The position numbers were made by a program, and so were the translations under genes. Below the pieces are notes generated by a model. It did no database searches and was not told the DNA's origin. It saw nothing but the letters and a program-made list of their open reading frames with translations. Below are positions 7,993 to 17,184 of a DNA stretch of 64,000 nucleotides, one piece after another. Each line of letters opens with the position of its first letter. Within the stretch, counting starts at the first letter, position 1. This DNA is from Dehalococcoidia bacterium (GTDB lineage: Bacteria; Chloroflexota; Dehalococcoidia; Lucifugimonadales; Australimonadaceae). The stretch spans positions 1 through 64,000 of the forward strand of contig JAJEFD010000016.1 of the NCBI GenBank assembly GCA_022820645.1, written 5' to 3'.

Positions 7993-8865
7993 ATGTCCGC
8001 CAGCAGCCACATATACCACGAGCCGGTGATGACCGCACAGGTCCTTGCCGGACTCGCTGTGCGGCCGGGCGGAGCCTACGTCGACTGTACCCTCGGCGAC
8101 GCAGGGCATGCCACTGCCATCCTCGAGGCATCTGCTCCGGATGGGCGCGTCCTGGGACTCGATGCCGACCCCGAGGCCGTCTCTCCGGCAACCGAGCGCC
8201 TGCGCCGGTTCGGCGACCGCGTGATCGTCGTCAACGCCAACTTCGGCACGGTCGCATCGCAGGCGCACGCCCACGGCTTCGTGCCCGCCGACGGGGTGCT
8301 GTTCGACCTCGGACTCTCCTCCCGCCAGCTCGACTCGGAGGAGCGCGGGTTCAGCTTCCGCCGCTCCGCCCCGCTGGACATGCGGTTCACGCCCGAGGGC
8401 TCTTCCGCCGCAGACCTCGTCAACGGCCTGTCGGAGCAGGAGCTCGCAGACCTCATCTACACGCTCGGCGAAGAGCCGCGCTCACGCCGCATCGCGCGCG
8501 CCATCGTCGCAGCGCGTCCATTGACCGACGCCGCCGAGTTGGCGGAAGTCGTCGCGCGCGCGTCCGGCTACCGCAGAGGCCGCACCCACCCGGCCACGCG
8601 CACCTTCCAGGCGCTCCGCATGGCCACGAACGACGAACTTGGCAACCTCCGGCGTGGACTCAGCCAGGCGGCGTCCGTCCTGAACGCTGGAGGGCGCCTC
8701 GTAACGATCGCCTACCACTCCATCGAAGACCGCGAGGTCAAGCGGTTCGTGAACGGCGGCGAGGTCCGCCCCGTGATGAAACGCGTCCTCAAGCCGGACT
8801 CCGAAGAGATATCCCGGAACAGGCGCAGCCGCAGTGCGCGGATGCGCGTTGCCGAACACGTGTGA
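7993..8865 (+). CDS. rsmH: 16S rRNA (cytosine1402-N4)-methyltransferase RsmH
   Basis: 290 residues against about 310 for the family. Visible motifs: HEPVM near the N-terminus, SAM motif YVDCTLGDAGHA, VLGLDADPEA, FDLGLSSRQLDSEERGFSF, PLDMRF, HPATRTFQALRM, VTIAYHSIEDREVK and the basic tail NRRSRSARMRVAEH. It methylates C1402 of 16S rRNA in the 30S subunit. It is followed 15 bp later by ftsA. The usual neighbours mraZ, ftsL, ftsI and the mur genes are absent. Confidence 0.95.
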   Translation: MSASSHIYHEPVMTAQVLAGLAVRPGGAYVDCTLGDAGHATAILEASAPDGRVLGLDADPEAVSPATERLRRFGDRVIVVNANFGTVASQAHAHGFVPADGVLFDLGLSSRQLDSEERGFSFRRSAPLDMRFTPEGSSAADLVNGLSEQELADLIYTLGEEPRSRRIARAIVAARPLTDAAELAEVVARASGYRRGRTHPATRTFQALRMATNDELGNLRRGLSQAASVLNAGGRLVTIAYHSIEDREVKRFVNGGEVRPVMKRVLKPDSEEISRNRRSRSARMRVAEHV

Positions 8866-8880
8866 GTTGGAAGGGGACAG

Positions 8881-10083
8881 ATGACAAACTCTCGTGAACA
8901 GCTCTACGCCGCCATAGATGTCGGCACGACCAAGGTCGTCACACTCGTCGCAAAGGCCGACATGGAAGGCGGAATGGATGTCGTTGCCCAGGGGCACGCC
9001 TCTTCCGCCGGCATGCGAAAAGGTATGGTCGTCAACCCGGACGCCATGAAGGAGTGCATCCGGCAGGCGGTCCGCGAGGCGGAGAAGACGCTCGGGCGCA
9101 AGCTGCCGCCCGTCATCGCCGGGGTTACCGGCAGCCACCTCCAATCGCACAACGAAAGCAACAGCGGGGAAGGGGACAGCGTTATCCCGGAAGACGGCTA
9201 CTTCACCCGGTCTACCGTCGACGGGTTGGTGCAGGCGAGCGCCCACAACCCCATCGGTATGCGGGTGATCCAGACGGTCCCGCGATCGTTCGAAGAGACA
9301 CATGTCATCATGGGTGACGCGGTGCCCATCGACACTCTCACCGCTACCCTGTCCGGAGCAGGCGTCACCCTGCGGGGGCTCGTGCCGGAGCATCTCGCCA
9401 GCGGTGAAGCGGTCCTCAACCCGGAAGAACGCGTCCTGGGCGTCGTCCTTGCGGACATCGGGGGCGGCTCCACGGATGTCGTTGTCTACCGGGAAGGGTC
9501 CGTCTGGTACACCACCAGCATCCCCGTCGCGGGGCAACACTTCACCACCGACGTCGCAACCGGATTGGGCCTGCTGCCTACCGCCGCGGAGCACGCCAAG
9601 ATCAGGAAGGGCTCGGTCTGGTTCGAGCACCTGACCGAGCGGGACACCGCCGAGGTGAAGCCGGCGCTGAGCAGCACCGCTATCCCCGTTCACCTCAAGA
9701 AGCTCAACCGGCTGCTGCACGACCGGGCAGTGGAACTCGTGCGGATGATGATGTACCGCCTCGCCTCCAACGGGATGGTGCACATCCCCTCGGCCGGCAT
9801 CGTGCTGACAGGCGGCGCCTCGGCTCTGCCGGGGCTGACGGACATCGTTGCGGACTATGGCAAATGCCCCGTACGTATAGGGGCTCCCTCCTCCACGTTG
9901 GGGTTGCCGGACGAGCTGTTGGACCCCACCTATTCCACAGCCGTAGGTCTGGTGCTCTGGGCCATCCGGCAACGGCACATCAATACGCTCACGGAGTCCA
10001 GGTACGTTGGGACCTCTCAATCGCGGTCCGGCGGCTGGCTCTCCCGGTTCAAGTCGAAGCAACCAACGGAAGTGAGCGTATGA
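8881..10083 (+). CDS. ftsA: cell division protein FtsA
   Basis: 400 residues of the actin/HSP70 ATPase fold. Phosphate-1 loop YAAIDVGTTKVVTLVAK (residues about 9-25), SHS2/1C region with GVTGSHLQSHNE, phosphate-2 VVLADIGGGSTDVVVYREG, adenosine loop GIVLTGGASALPGL. The C-terminal SGGWLSRFKSK could be the amphipathic membrane-targeting helix. FtsA anchors FtsZ polymers to the membrane. A GGAAGGGGA Shine-Dalgarno precedes the ATG. Confidence 0.94.
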   Translation: MTNSREQLYAAIDVGTTKVVTLVAKADMEGGMDVVAQGHASSAGMRKGMVVNPDAMKECIRQAVREAEKTLGRKLPPVIAGVTGSHLQSHNESNSGEGDSVIPEDGYFTRSTVDGLVQASAHNPIGMRVIQTVPRSFEETHVIMGDAVPIDTLTATLSGAGVTLRGLVPEHLASGEAVLNPEERVLGVVLADIGGGSTDVVVYREGSVWYTTSIPVAGQHFTTDVATGLGLLPTAAEHAKIRKGSVWFEHLTERDTAEVKPALSSTAIPVHLKKLNRLLHDRAVELVRMMMYRLASNGMVHIPSAGIVLTGGASALPGLTDIVADYGKCPVRIGAPSSTLGLPDELLDPTYSTAVGLVLWAIRQRHINTLTESRYVGTSQSRSGGWLSRFKSKQPTEVSV

Positions 10084-10201
10084 AACGACCGAACAGAGCA
10101 TTCCCGCAGCGGGAATAGAGGGCAACAGAGCGGAAGAGGCGTCCCACAGGCGATAGACAACACCACAGTCCAGCAGAGGACCAGGCAAAGGGGTAACGGT
10201 T

Positions 10202-11290
10202 ATGACCATGGAACTGTTTGGCAACGAGCAGAAGGCGGACATCGACGGCATCGCGCGCGTCAAGGTCATCGGCGTAGGCGGCGGAGGCTGCAACGCCGTT
10301 AACCGCATGTACCGCGAGCGCGTTCCTCACGTCGAGTACCTCGCCGTGAACACGGACGCTCAGCACCTCGTCCGCCTCGACGTGCCGGTCAAGATACGCA
10401 TCGGCGACACGATCACGCGCGGCCTCGGTGTTGGCGGTGACCCTGAGATCGGGCGCACCGCGGCGGAAGAGTCCCGCGAAGAGATCTACGAATCGGTCCG
10501 CGGCGCCGACATGCTGTTCATCGCCAGCGGCATGGGTGGCGGCACCGGCACCGGCGCAGCCCCTGTCGTTGCAGAGGTTGCCCGCGAGACCGGCGCGCTC
10601 ACCATCGCGGTCGTAACCAAGCCCTTCCGGTTCGAAGGTCGCAAGCGTGGCAAGAACGCCGAGGACGGGCTGGCCCGCCTGCGCGAGGCTGTGGACACCC
10701 TCATCGTCGTCCCGAACGACCGCCTCGGCGCGATGTGCGACGACGACCTCTCCGCAGAGGATGCCTTCAGGCTGGCCGACGACGTGCTTCGCCTCGGCGT
10801 CAAGTCCATCGCGGAGCTGGTGACGATCCCCGGTGAGATCAACCTCGACTTCGCCGACGTCAAGACCATCATGACCGGAGCAGGCCCCGCGTGGATGTCC
10901 ATCGGCTCCGCCCACGGCGAGAACCGATCCATCGAGGCGGCCAAGAGCGCCATCCACAGCCCCATGCTGGACGTCAACATCGAAGGCGCACGCGGCGTTC
11001 TCCTCAACATCACCGGCGGCACCAACATGACGCTCAAGGAAGTGCAGCGCGCTGCCGACGTCATCGCCAGCTCCGTCGACCCGGACGCCAACATCATCTT
11101 TGGCATGGTGACGGACCCCAAGATGGAGGACGAGATGTGCGTCACCATCATCGCCACCGGCCTTCCGAGCATCGAGCAGATGAGCCTGAACGACGACGGC
11201 ATCGCCGAGTTCCTCCGCCGCGCCATCAGCGACGAGGCGGACTTCGACCTGCCGCCCTTCCTGCGCCCGAGCAACCGCCAGGCGTCCTAG
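10202..11290 (+). CDS. ftsZ: cell division GTPase FtsZ
   Basis: 362 residues. N-terminal VKVIGVGGGGCNAVNRM, NTDAQHL, tubulin signature GGGTGTGAAPVVA, the VPNDRL region, and T7 loop GEINLDFADVKTIM needed for GTP hydrolysis. A short linker leads to the C-terminal peptide DLPPFLRP, the FtsA-binding tail. It polymerises at midcell to form the division ring. The 118-bp ftsA-ftsZ gap holds an ATTCCCGC-A-GCGGGAAT palindrome (about 10098-10114) and could carry a separate promoter. Confidence 0.97.
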   Translation: MTMELFGNEQKADIDGIARVKVIGVGGGGCNAVNRMYRERVPHVEYLAVNTDAQHLVRLDVPVKIRIGDTITRGLGVGGDPEIGRTAAEESREEIYESVRGADMLFIASGMGGGTGTGAAPVVAEVARETGALTIAVVTKPFRFEGRKRGKNAEDGLARLREAVDTLIVVPNDRLGAMCDDDLSAEDAFRLADDVLRLGVKSIAELVTIPGEINLDFADVKTIMTGAGPAWMSIGSAHGENRSIEAAKSAIHSPMLDVNIEGARGVLLNITGGTNMTLKEVQRAADVIASSVDPDANIIFGMVTDPKMEDEMCVTIIATGLPSIEQMSLNDDGIAEFLRRAISDEADFDLPPFLRPSNRQAS

Positions 11291-11681
11291 AAGGAAGCAA
11301 CCCTCAGAAACCAACTCCGCCGCTCGTCCCCCACGGCGGCGGAGCGCGGAGCAGGTTTCCCCAGGCTCGCTCCGCAGGTATCGTGATCCAGGGCCCCCGT
11401 GAGGTTCACCTCCGGGGGCCTTCGCATGCCCTGCCGTATCTATGCCACGCCGGAGATTAACGCAATATGTGCTACTGCCATAAAGACATATCCCGACAAC
11501 TGGTAGAATCTCCGAAATTGCCTATTGACTTTCTGCGCTGATTGAAAAAGAATAGCGGCTGTCAGCGAAAGGGCTTTATCTTGTAGCCCGAGCACCTTAA
11601 AATCCCCTATATTGTTGTCCGAGGCGCGGAACGAGCCTTCCTTGACGGGAGCTCGGACCGATTCCAGCCAGCGGGTTCGAG
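11291..11681. other. intergenic region ftsZ-nrdR
   Basis: No gene. The first 150 bp hold GC-rich hairpins, including the probable ftsZ terminator at 11392-11420. The remaining 240 bp are clearly more AT-rich than the surroundings and are likely nrdR promoter DNA; CTATATTGT near 11608-11616 resembles one half of an NrdR box, but a second half-site is not clear. Confidence 0.4.
11392..11420 (+). terminator. strong hairpin after ftsZ
   Basis: GGCCCCCG + GAGG pairs with CCTC + CGGGGGCC around a TTCA loop, with a single bulged T (11400). It lacks a T tract (TTCGC follows), so it is either an intrinsic terminator of imperfect type or an mRNA-stabilising 3' hairpin. Confidence 0.5.
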
Positions 11682-12269
11682 ATGCACTGCCCAAACTGTG
11701 GAGACCCAAACACCCGGGTAACCGACTCCCGGGACACCGGCCAGGACATCCGCCGCCGCCGGGAGTGCGGACGCTGCGGTGTGCGCTTCACCACCTACGA
11801 GCGCATCCAGCACGCCACGCTCCAGGTCATCAAGCGCGATGGCCGGCGCGACGAATTCGATCCGCAGAAACTCCTGCGCAGCATCCGGCTCGCCTGTACC
11901 AAGCGTCCTCTGCCTACAGGCGCCATCGAGAAACTGGCCGGTGAGATCGAGAATGACCTGCAGGACCTGGGCAAGGCCGAAGTACCCGCTTCCGTGATCG
12001 GCGACCTTGCCCTCGAACGCCTGCGCCAGCTCGACCCTGTTGCCTACGTCCGGTACGCCAGCGTTTACCGTGACTTCGACACGCTGGACGGGTTCATACA
12101 GGAGATTCGCGAATACCAGGCGACGGGCGGCTTGACCTCTGAGCAGGAGGTCAGCCAGCTCTCCCTCATCCCTAACGAGTTCGCCGTTCCTACCAAGCGC
12201 ACCGGTCGGCGGGGCCGCAGGCCCAGCATGACCCAGCCGCTCCACGGCACCACGGCTGGCGCCGGCTGA
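11682..12269 (+). CDS. nrdR: transcriptional repressor NrdR, C-terminally extended
   Basis: 195 residues, about 40 longer than the usual 150-155. The N-terminal zinc ribbon has C3-x2-C6 and C31-x2-C34 (MHCPNCGDPNTRV, RECGRCGVRFTTYER), followed by the ATP-cone QVIKRDGRRDEFDPQKLL. The family senses ATP/dATP and represses ribonucleotide reductase genes by binding NrdR boxes. The extra tail from about residue 150 (EYQATGGLTSEQEVSQLSL onward) ends in a basic, glycine-rich stretch without a recognised domain. Position after ftsZ is common in Chloroflexota. Confidence 0.93.
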   Translation: MHCPNCGDPNTRVTDSRDTGQDIRRRRECGRCGVRFTTYERIQHATLQVIKRDGRRDEFDPQKLLRSIRLACTKRPLPTGAIEKLAGEIENDLQDLGKAEVPASVIGDLALERLRQLDPVAYVRYASVYRDFDTLDGFIQEIREYQATGGLTSEQEVSQLSLIPNEFAVPTKRTGRRGRRPSMTQPLHGTTAGAG

Positions 12270-12417
12270 GCATCTTCCCCACAGTTTCGGACAGCGATAC
12301 CAACACTTGCGTGCTCCGGCTCTCGAGCCGGGGCGACCGGAAGTGCGCTCTCCCCTGCGCTCTTCCACGTCTCCCTCCTCCGCAGGCCCCTCTCGACGCG
12401 CCACGGGAGCGGGCCAT

Positions 12418-12457
12418 CGGGCCCCGTTGGGTTTATCCCGCGGGGCCCGCCCTCTTT
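12418..12457 (+). terminator. terminator-like hairpin between nrdR and pdxA
   Basis: CGGGCCCCG (12418-12426) pairs perfectly with CGGGGCCCG (12441-12449) over a 14-nt loop and is followed by CCCTCTTT. Confidence 0.65.
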
Positions 12458-12464
12458 AAACCGC

Positions 12465-12470
12465 TATAAT
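12465..12470 (+). promoter_or_regulatory. -10 box for pdxA
   Basis: Consensus TATAAT directly after the nrdR terminator, 30 nt before the pdxA ATG. No -35 is discernible because the GC-rich terminator occupies that position. Confidence 0.55.
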
Positions 12471-12500
12471 CATCGACGCACCCCGCAGGGACACTGGACT

Positions 12501-13520
12501 ATGGACGCACGCCCACGCATCGCGATAACCCTCGGCGACCCCACCGGCATCGGCCCGGAGGTCGTCGCGAAGGCGCTCTCCCAACCGGACCTGGAAACGG
12601 ATACTGCGCTGTTCGTCGTCGGCTCTCCCGCCGTGCTCGACCGGGCGTTCGACCTCGTTGGCAGTGACCTGCGCGCCCGGAGCGTCGACGGCACTGAGGA
12701 CGCCGGGGCCGTTGGGCGCGTGAACGTCATCTCTCCGCACGACGATGACGGGCTTGCCTCCCTGCCCTACGGCGAGATCTCGCCACGCGCCGGAGCCGCG
12801 GCTGTCGAGTGGGCATCCGCCGCAGCCCGTCTCGCGATGGAGGGCGCGGTGGACGCCATCGCCACAGCCCCCATCAGCAAGGAGGCGGCCCGCCTCGCCG
12901 GACACGAGGACTTCGGGCACCAGGAGATCTACCAGCACCTCGCCGGAGTGCCGCGCGTCCTTACCATGCTCCTGACGAACGGGCTCAACGTGGTGCACCT
13001 CACCACGCACCACCCCCTGCGCGACGCCGCGCTCTTCGTGACCCGCGAGCGGGTGCTGGAGGCGCTGCGTCTCACGCACGACTTCTTCACCGGGCACGGC
13101 ATCCCGGGACCCCGCATCGGCGTCGCAGCGCTCAACCCGCACGGAGGCGAGGCCGGGCTCATCGGCTCGGAGGAGATCGAGGAGATACGCCCCGCTGTCG
13201 AAGATGCGAACGCGGAGGGCATCGCCGCCACAGGTCCCGTTCCCGCCGACTCAGTATTCGGACAGGCTATCGATGGACGCTACGACGCCGTACTCGCCAT
13301 GTACCACGATCAGGGGCACATCGCCGTCAAAGTGCACGACTGGGCGGCGAGCATCACGCTGAACATCGGCCTGCCGTTCCTCCGCACCTCGGTCGACCAC
13401 GGCACCGCGTTCGATATCGCAGGGAAGGGTGTCGCCGACGCGACGGGCATGGTCGAGGCCATCCGCTACGCAGCGGAGGTCTCGCGCACCGGCCGTCTCC
13501 CTTCCCCGCGCATCGCGTGA
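12501..13520 (+). CDS. pdxA: 4-hydroxythreonine-4-phosphate dehydrogenase PdxA
   Basis: 339 residues, normal for the family. Signatures: ITLGDPTGIGPEVVAKAL at the N-terminus, TAPISKEAARLAGH, GHQEIYQHLAG, VLTMLLTNGLNVVHLTTHHPL, ALNPHGGEAGLIG and YDAVLAMYHDQGHIAVK, which carry the metal-binding histidines. Oxidises 4-phosphohydroxy-threonine in the deoxyxylulose-5-phosphate-dependent PLP pathway. PdxA2-type enzymes with other substrates share these motifs, so the precise substrate is family-level only. Confidence 0.92.
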   Translation: MDARPRIAITLGDPTGIGPEVVAKALSQPDLETDTALFVVGSPAVLDRAFDLVGSDLRARSVDGTEDAGAVGRVNVISPHDDDGLASLPYGEISPRAGAAAVEWASAAARLAMEGAVDAIATAPISKEAARLAGHEDFGHQEIYQHLAGVPRVLTMLLTNGLNVVHLTTHHPLRDAALFVTRERVLEALRLTHDFFTGHGIPGPRIGVAALNPHGGEAGLIGSEEIEEIRPAVEDANAEGIAATGPVPADSVFGQAIDGRYDAVLAMYHDQGHIAVKVHDWAASITLNIGLPFLRTSVDHGTAFDIAGKGVADATGMVEAIRYAAEVSRTGRLPSPRIA

Positions 13521-13540
13521 AGCGCCCATCGTTCCCCTGC

Positions 13541-13546
13541 TATACT
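13541..13546 (+). promoter_or_regulatory. extended -10 promoter for proC
   Basis: TGC + TATACT (13538-13546) between pdxA and proC; a transcript would begin near 13553. Confidence 0.55.
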
Positions 13547-13604
13547 CTCAACACGCGCCGGCATGGAGAACACGCTGGCGCGTCCTTGTACGAGGAGGAT
13601 GGCA

Positions 13605-14411
13605 GTGCGTGTCGGGTTCGCAGGGGGCGGAGTGATGGCCGAAGCGATGTTCAGCAGAGCGATCGCCTCGGGGCTGTGCTCCGCGAGCGACGTCAGCGTC
13701 GGTGAACCGGTACCTGCCCGCCGTGACGACCTCGCGGAGCGCTACGGCGTCGCCGTACACGCGGACAACGCGCCCGCGGTCGAGGGTGCGGAGATCGTCG
13801 TCATCGCGGTCAAGCCACAGCACGTCAGCCACGTCTACCACGATCTGCACGGGGCGCTCGATGCTGAGCAGACGGCGCTCTCCATCGCCGCCGGCGTAAC
13901 GATCGGTTCACTCGCCGCGGGGCTGGGCCACGACCGCATCATCCGCGTCATGCCGAATACGCCCGCTCAGGTCGGCGCGGGTATGTCCGTCTGGACCGCG
14001 ACGCCTGAAGTGCCGGACGCGGCGCGGGATGCGGCAGCGTCGCTTCTCGCAACGCTCGGACGTCAGTGGCGCGTCGACAGCGAGGACTACCTGGACATGG
14101 CTACGGCCGTCTCCGGAAGCGGCCCCGCCTATGTCTTCGCATTCATCGAAGCGCTGACGGAAGCAGGGGTGTTCATCGGCATGCCGCGCGACATGGCGCA
14201 GACGCTCGCCGTCGAGACTGCGCTCGGTTCCGCCCGGCTCGCGAGCGAGTCCGGCGAAGCGCCCGCCATCCTCCGGGAACGTGTCACGTCGCCCGGCGGG
14301 ACTACCGCAGCGGCGTTGCAGGAACTGGAGCGCAGGGGCTTCAAGAGCGCTCTCATCGAGGGAGTAACCGCGGCGTTCCACCGCTCGCAGGAGCTGGGAG
14401 GCAAGCGGTGA
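13605..14411 (+). CDS. proC: pyrroline-5-carboxylate reductase
   Basis: From GTG 13605 the protein is 268 residues, starting MRVGFAGGGVMAEAMF, exactly where the family's Rossmann strand begins. AGGAGG (13593-13598) lies 6 nt before this GTG but directly abuts ATG 13599, so GTG is the better start; ATG 13563 would add 14 unrelated residues. Other features: VIAVKPQHV, RVMPNTPAQVGAGMSVW, the signature ATAVSGSGPAYVFAFIEAL and RERVTSPGGTTAAAL. Makes L-proline from pyrroline-5-carboxylate with NAD(P)H. Its stop overlaps the start of the YggT gene. Confidence 0.92.
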   Translation: MRVGFAGGGVMAEAMFSRAIASGLCSASDVSVGEPVPARRDDLAERYGVAVHADNAPAVEGAEIVVIAVKPQHVSHVYHDLHGALDAEQTALSIAAGVTIGSLAAGLGHDRIIRVMPNTPAQVGAGMSVWTATPEVPDAARDAAASLLATLGRQWRVDSEDYLDMATAVSGSGPAYVFAFIEALTEAGVFIGMPRDMAQTLAVETALGSARLASESGEAPAILRERVTSPGGTTAAALQELERRGFKSALIEGVTAAFHRSQELGGKR

Positions 14412-14665
14412 AGGAACTCGCCCTCGCCATCATCCAGGTGCTCCTGCTTGCGATACTCGCGCACGCGCTCCTCTCCTGGCTTATCGTCGCGGGAGTGCGG
14501 AATGATGTTGTCGTCCGCCTCTACCAGAGCATCGGCACCGTGCTCGACCCACTCTACCGGCCGCTGAGGCGGGTCATCCCCATGGCGGGGATGCTGGACC
14601 TCACACCCCTGGTTGCCATCATCGTACTTATCATTCTTCAGAGGGCTATCGCCAGCCTCGGCTGA
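14408..14665 (+). CDS. YggT family membrane protein
   Basis: 85 residues from GTG 14408, whose GTGA overlaps the proC TGA, indicating translational coupling. Two hydrophobic segments flank the YggT core: ALAIIQVLLLAILAHALLSW, then the conserved loop TVLDPLYRPLRRVIP and a second helix LVAIIVLIILQRAI. The proC-yggT pairing is common in bacteria. The family is linked to osmotic or cell-envelope functions but has no defined biochemistry. Confidence 0.88.
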   Translation: MKELALAIIQVLLLAILAHALLSWLIVAGVRNDVVVRLYQSIGTVLDPLYRPLRRVIPMAGMLDLTPLVAIIVLIILQRAIASLG

Positions 14666-14704
14666 ACCCGCGCACACGCGAGGGCACAGGGGGGCACGGC
14701 GTCC

Positions 14705-14710
14705 TATAAT
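14705..14710 (+). promoter_or_regulatory. -10 box for degV-like gene, near-leaderless
   Basis: TATAAT, 11 nt before ATG 14722. No ribosome-binding sequence fits between, so the mRNA would have a leader of only about 4 nt. Confidence 0.55.
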
Positions 14711-14721
14711 GCCGCTCACTC

Positions 14722-15576
14722 ATGGCCACAGCCATCGTCTCCGACTCCAGCGTCTCCCTGCCTGCGGACATCACACGCGGGCTGCCGCTGTTCCTCGCGC
14801 CACTCGAGGTCCGCATCGATGGGCGGGTCTATGCCGACGGCGTGGACATCGCCCCGGCAGAGTTCTACGCGCGCCTGAAGTCGAGCGCTGACCTCCCGAC
14901 TACCGCCGCGCCGTCGCCAGGCGCGTTCCTGGATGCCATCCGGCGGGCAGGCGAGGCCGCGGACGAGGTTGTCTGCATGACGATATCGTCAGAATTGAGC
15001 GCGGCGCACAGCGCAGCGGCGGAGGCCGTCCGGCTCGCGGAGACCCAACTCCCCCACCTCAACGTCACGCTGGTCGACTCGCGGAGCGCAGGCGCGGCGC
15101 AGGGACTTATCGCGCTCGACGCTGCGCGGTCCGCTGTCTCCGGCGCGTCCATGAGCGACGTGCTGGCCCGCATGGAGCGGCGCATAGGCGATACCCATTT
15201 CATCGGCTACCTGGACACGCTCTACTATCTCTGGCGTGGCGGACGCGTGCCGAGGCTCTTCATGTGGATGGGCAGCGTCCTGAACCTCAAGCCGGTCCTG
15301 CAACTCTCCGCGGGACGCATCGGCCTGCTGGAACGTCCCCGTACCGAGGCGAAGGCGCTGGCGCGCCTGACCGCCATCGCCGCCGAGCGCATCGCCGGAC
15401 GCCCCACGCGCGCAGCCGTGATGCACGCCATGGAGCCGGAGAAGGGGGCGATGCTCGCCGGGCAGCTGCAAGCGCGGCTGCACATCGAGGAGCTGTTCAT
15501 CACCGAGTTCACCCCTGCCATCGGCGCGCACACGGGCCCCGGCCTTGTTGGCTGTGCCTTCCATCCCGTGGACTAG
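14722..15576 (+). CDS. DegV family fatty-acid-binding protein
   Basis: 284 residues with family landmarks: IVSDSSVSLPADI at the N-terminus, LPTTAAPSPGAF (ligand-contact TSxPS-like region), CMTISSELSAAHSAA, VDSRSAGAAQG, LDTLYYLWRGGRV and C-terminal TEFTPAIGAHTGPGLVG. DegV/FakB proteins bind a fatty acid and present it to the kinase FakA for phosphorylation; no fakA/DhaK-like gene is in this window. Translation probably starts near the 5' end of the mRNA. Confidence 0.9.
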   Translation: MATAIVSDSSVSLPADITRGLPLFLAPLEVRIDGRVYADGVDIAPAEFYARLKSSADLPTTAAPSPGAFLDAIRRAGEAADEVVCMTISSELSAAHSAAAEAVRLAETQLPHLNVTLVDSRSAGAAQGLIALDAARSAVSGASMSDVLARMERRIGDTHFIGYLDTLYYLWRGGRVPRLFMWMGSVLNLKPVLQLSAGRIGLLERPRTEAKALARLTAIAAERIAGRPTRAAVMHAMEPEKGAMLAGQLQARLHIEELFITEFTPAIGAHTGPGLVGCAFHPVD

Positions 15577-15644
15577 TGACGCCGCATCCGCTCCTGCTCC
15601 CTGTGGTACGCTAACGCGACTCCCGGCAAGAGAGGCAACGCGAC

Positions 15645-17162
15645 ATGACCACCGTGCGAGTTGAGCAAGGCGACATCACTCAGTCCGACGCAGACGCCAT
15701 CGTCGTCAACCTGTTCGAGGGAGTAACGACCCCGGGCGGCGGGACCGGCGCTGTGGACGGCGCACTGGACGGCGCGATCTCCGCGCTCATAGCGGACAAG
15801 GAGATCACCGGCAAGCAGGGCGAGACCGCCACCCTCCACACGTTCGGCAAGCTGCCTGCCAAGCGCGTCGTCATCGCCGGGCTCGGCAAGCGCGAGAGGT
15901 TCAACACGGACGTGGTGCGCTCGGTCTCCGGCGGAGTGGCGCGCCGCCTCCGGCAACTGGGTGCGAAGCGCGCGGCAGTCATCGCGCACGGCGCAGGCAT
16001 CGGCGGGCTCGACGCGGGCGATTCGGCGCAGGCGACGGCGGAGGGCACGCTCCTCGGCCTCTACGAGTTCAAGCGCTACCGCTCCTCATCCAACGGCAGC
16101 GACGACGGCAAGTCGCTCGACGACCTCGTCATCGTCGAGCGCGACGAACACCGTGTGCAGACGCTCGCCGCGGGCGCAGCGAAGGGGACGCTCCTCGCCG
16201 AGTGCGCCATCCTCGCGCGCGACCTCGTCAACGAGCCCGCGAATGTCGTCAACCCCGCGCGCATGGCCGAGGTCGCTACCGACGTGGCGAACGACGCCGG
16301 ACTCCCCATCACCGTGCTGGGGCGTGAGGACATGATGGAGAACGGTATGGGCGCCATCCTCGCCGTGACGCAGGGCAGCGCCAACGAGCCCCGCCTCATC
16401 ATCATGGAGTACGCGGGTGACCCGGAGCACCCGGAGAACAACGTCGCCATCGTGGGCAAGGGCATCACGTTCGACTCCGGCGGCATCTCCATCAAACCGG
16501 CGGCCAGCATGTGGGAGATGAAGGGTGACATGAGCGGCGGCGCGTCGGTCATCGGCGCGATGAAGGGCATCGCCGCGCTGAAGCCGAAGATCAACGTCTT
16601 CGGCGTGGTGCCCGCCGTCGAGAACATGCCGTCCGGAACGGCGCAGCGCCCCGGCGACATCATCCGGGCGATGAATGGCAAGACGATCGAGGTCGACAAC
16701 ACCGACGCGGAGGGGCGGCTCATCCTGGCCGACGCCATCTGCTACATCAAGGAAGTCAAGAAGGCGCGCCGCGTCGTGGACATCGCGACGCTTACCGGCG
16801 CGGTCGTCGTCGCGCTGGGGCACGTCGCGAGCGGCGTCATGGGCACGTCGCAGGAACTCGTGGACTCGGTGCTCTCAGCGTCGAAGGCCACGGGCGAGAA
16901 GATGTGGCAACTGCCCCTGTTCGAGGAGTACAAGCGGCAGAACCGCTCCGACTACGCGGACGTGAAGAACACCGGTGGGCGTCCTGCGGGCAGCATCACT
17001 GCGGCGCTGTTCATCGGGGAGTTCACGGACGGCGTCGAGTGGGCGCACCTGGATATCGCAGGGACGTTCATGTCGGAGCGCGCCGCCGGTCACGTCGTCA
17101 AGGGCGCGACGGGCGTCCCCACCCGCACGCTCGTCCGGCTCGTGGAGGACCTGGCAGGCTGA
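15645..17162 (+). CDS. pepA: leucyl aminopeptidase (M17)
   Basis: 505 residues, full length. The catalytic domain from about residue 175 shows VGKGITFDSGGISIKP (Lys and Asp metal ligands), MWEMKGDMSGGASVIG, and the signature NTDAEGRLILADA. Residues 1-160 form the typical N-terminal domain. Removes N-terminal residues from peptides using two divalent metals; cytoplasmic hexamer in known members. A GAGAGG ribosome site precedes the ATG, and TGGTACGCT (15604-15612) is a likely extended -10. Confidence 0.95.
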   Translation: MTTVRVEQGDITQSDADAIVVNLFEGVTTPGGGTGAVDGALDGAISALIADKEITGKQGETATLHTFGKLPAKRVVIAGLGKRERFNTDVVRSVSGGVARRLRQLGAKRAAVIAHGAGIGGLDAGDSAQATAEGTLLGLYEFKRYRSSSNGSDDGKSLDDLVIVERDEHRVQTLAAGAAKGTLLAECAILARDLVNEPANVVNPARMAEVATDVANDAGLPITVLGREDMMENGMGAILAVTQGSANEPRLIIMEYAGDPEHPENNVAIVGKGITFDSGGISIKPAASMWEMKGDMSGGASVIGAMKGIAALKPKINVFGVVPAVENMPSGTAQRPGDIIRAMNGKTIEVDNTDAEGRLILADAICYIKEVKKARRVVDIATLTGAVVVALGHVASGVMGTSQELVDSVLSASKATGEKMWQLPLFEEYKRQNRSDYADVKNTGGRPAGSITAALFIGEFTDGVEWAHLDIAGTFMSERAAGHVVKGATGVPTRTLVRLVEDLAG

Positions 17163-17184
17163 GCAGCGTGGCGGCGCTCGCCGT

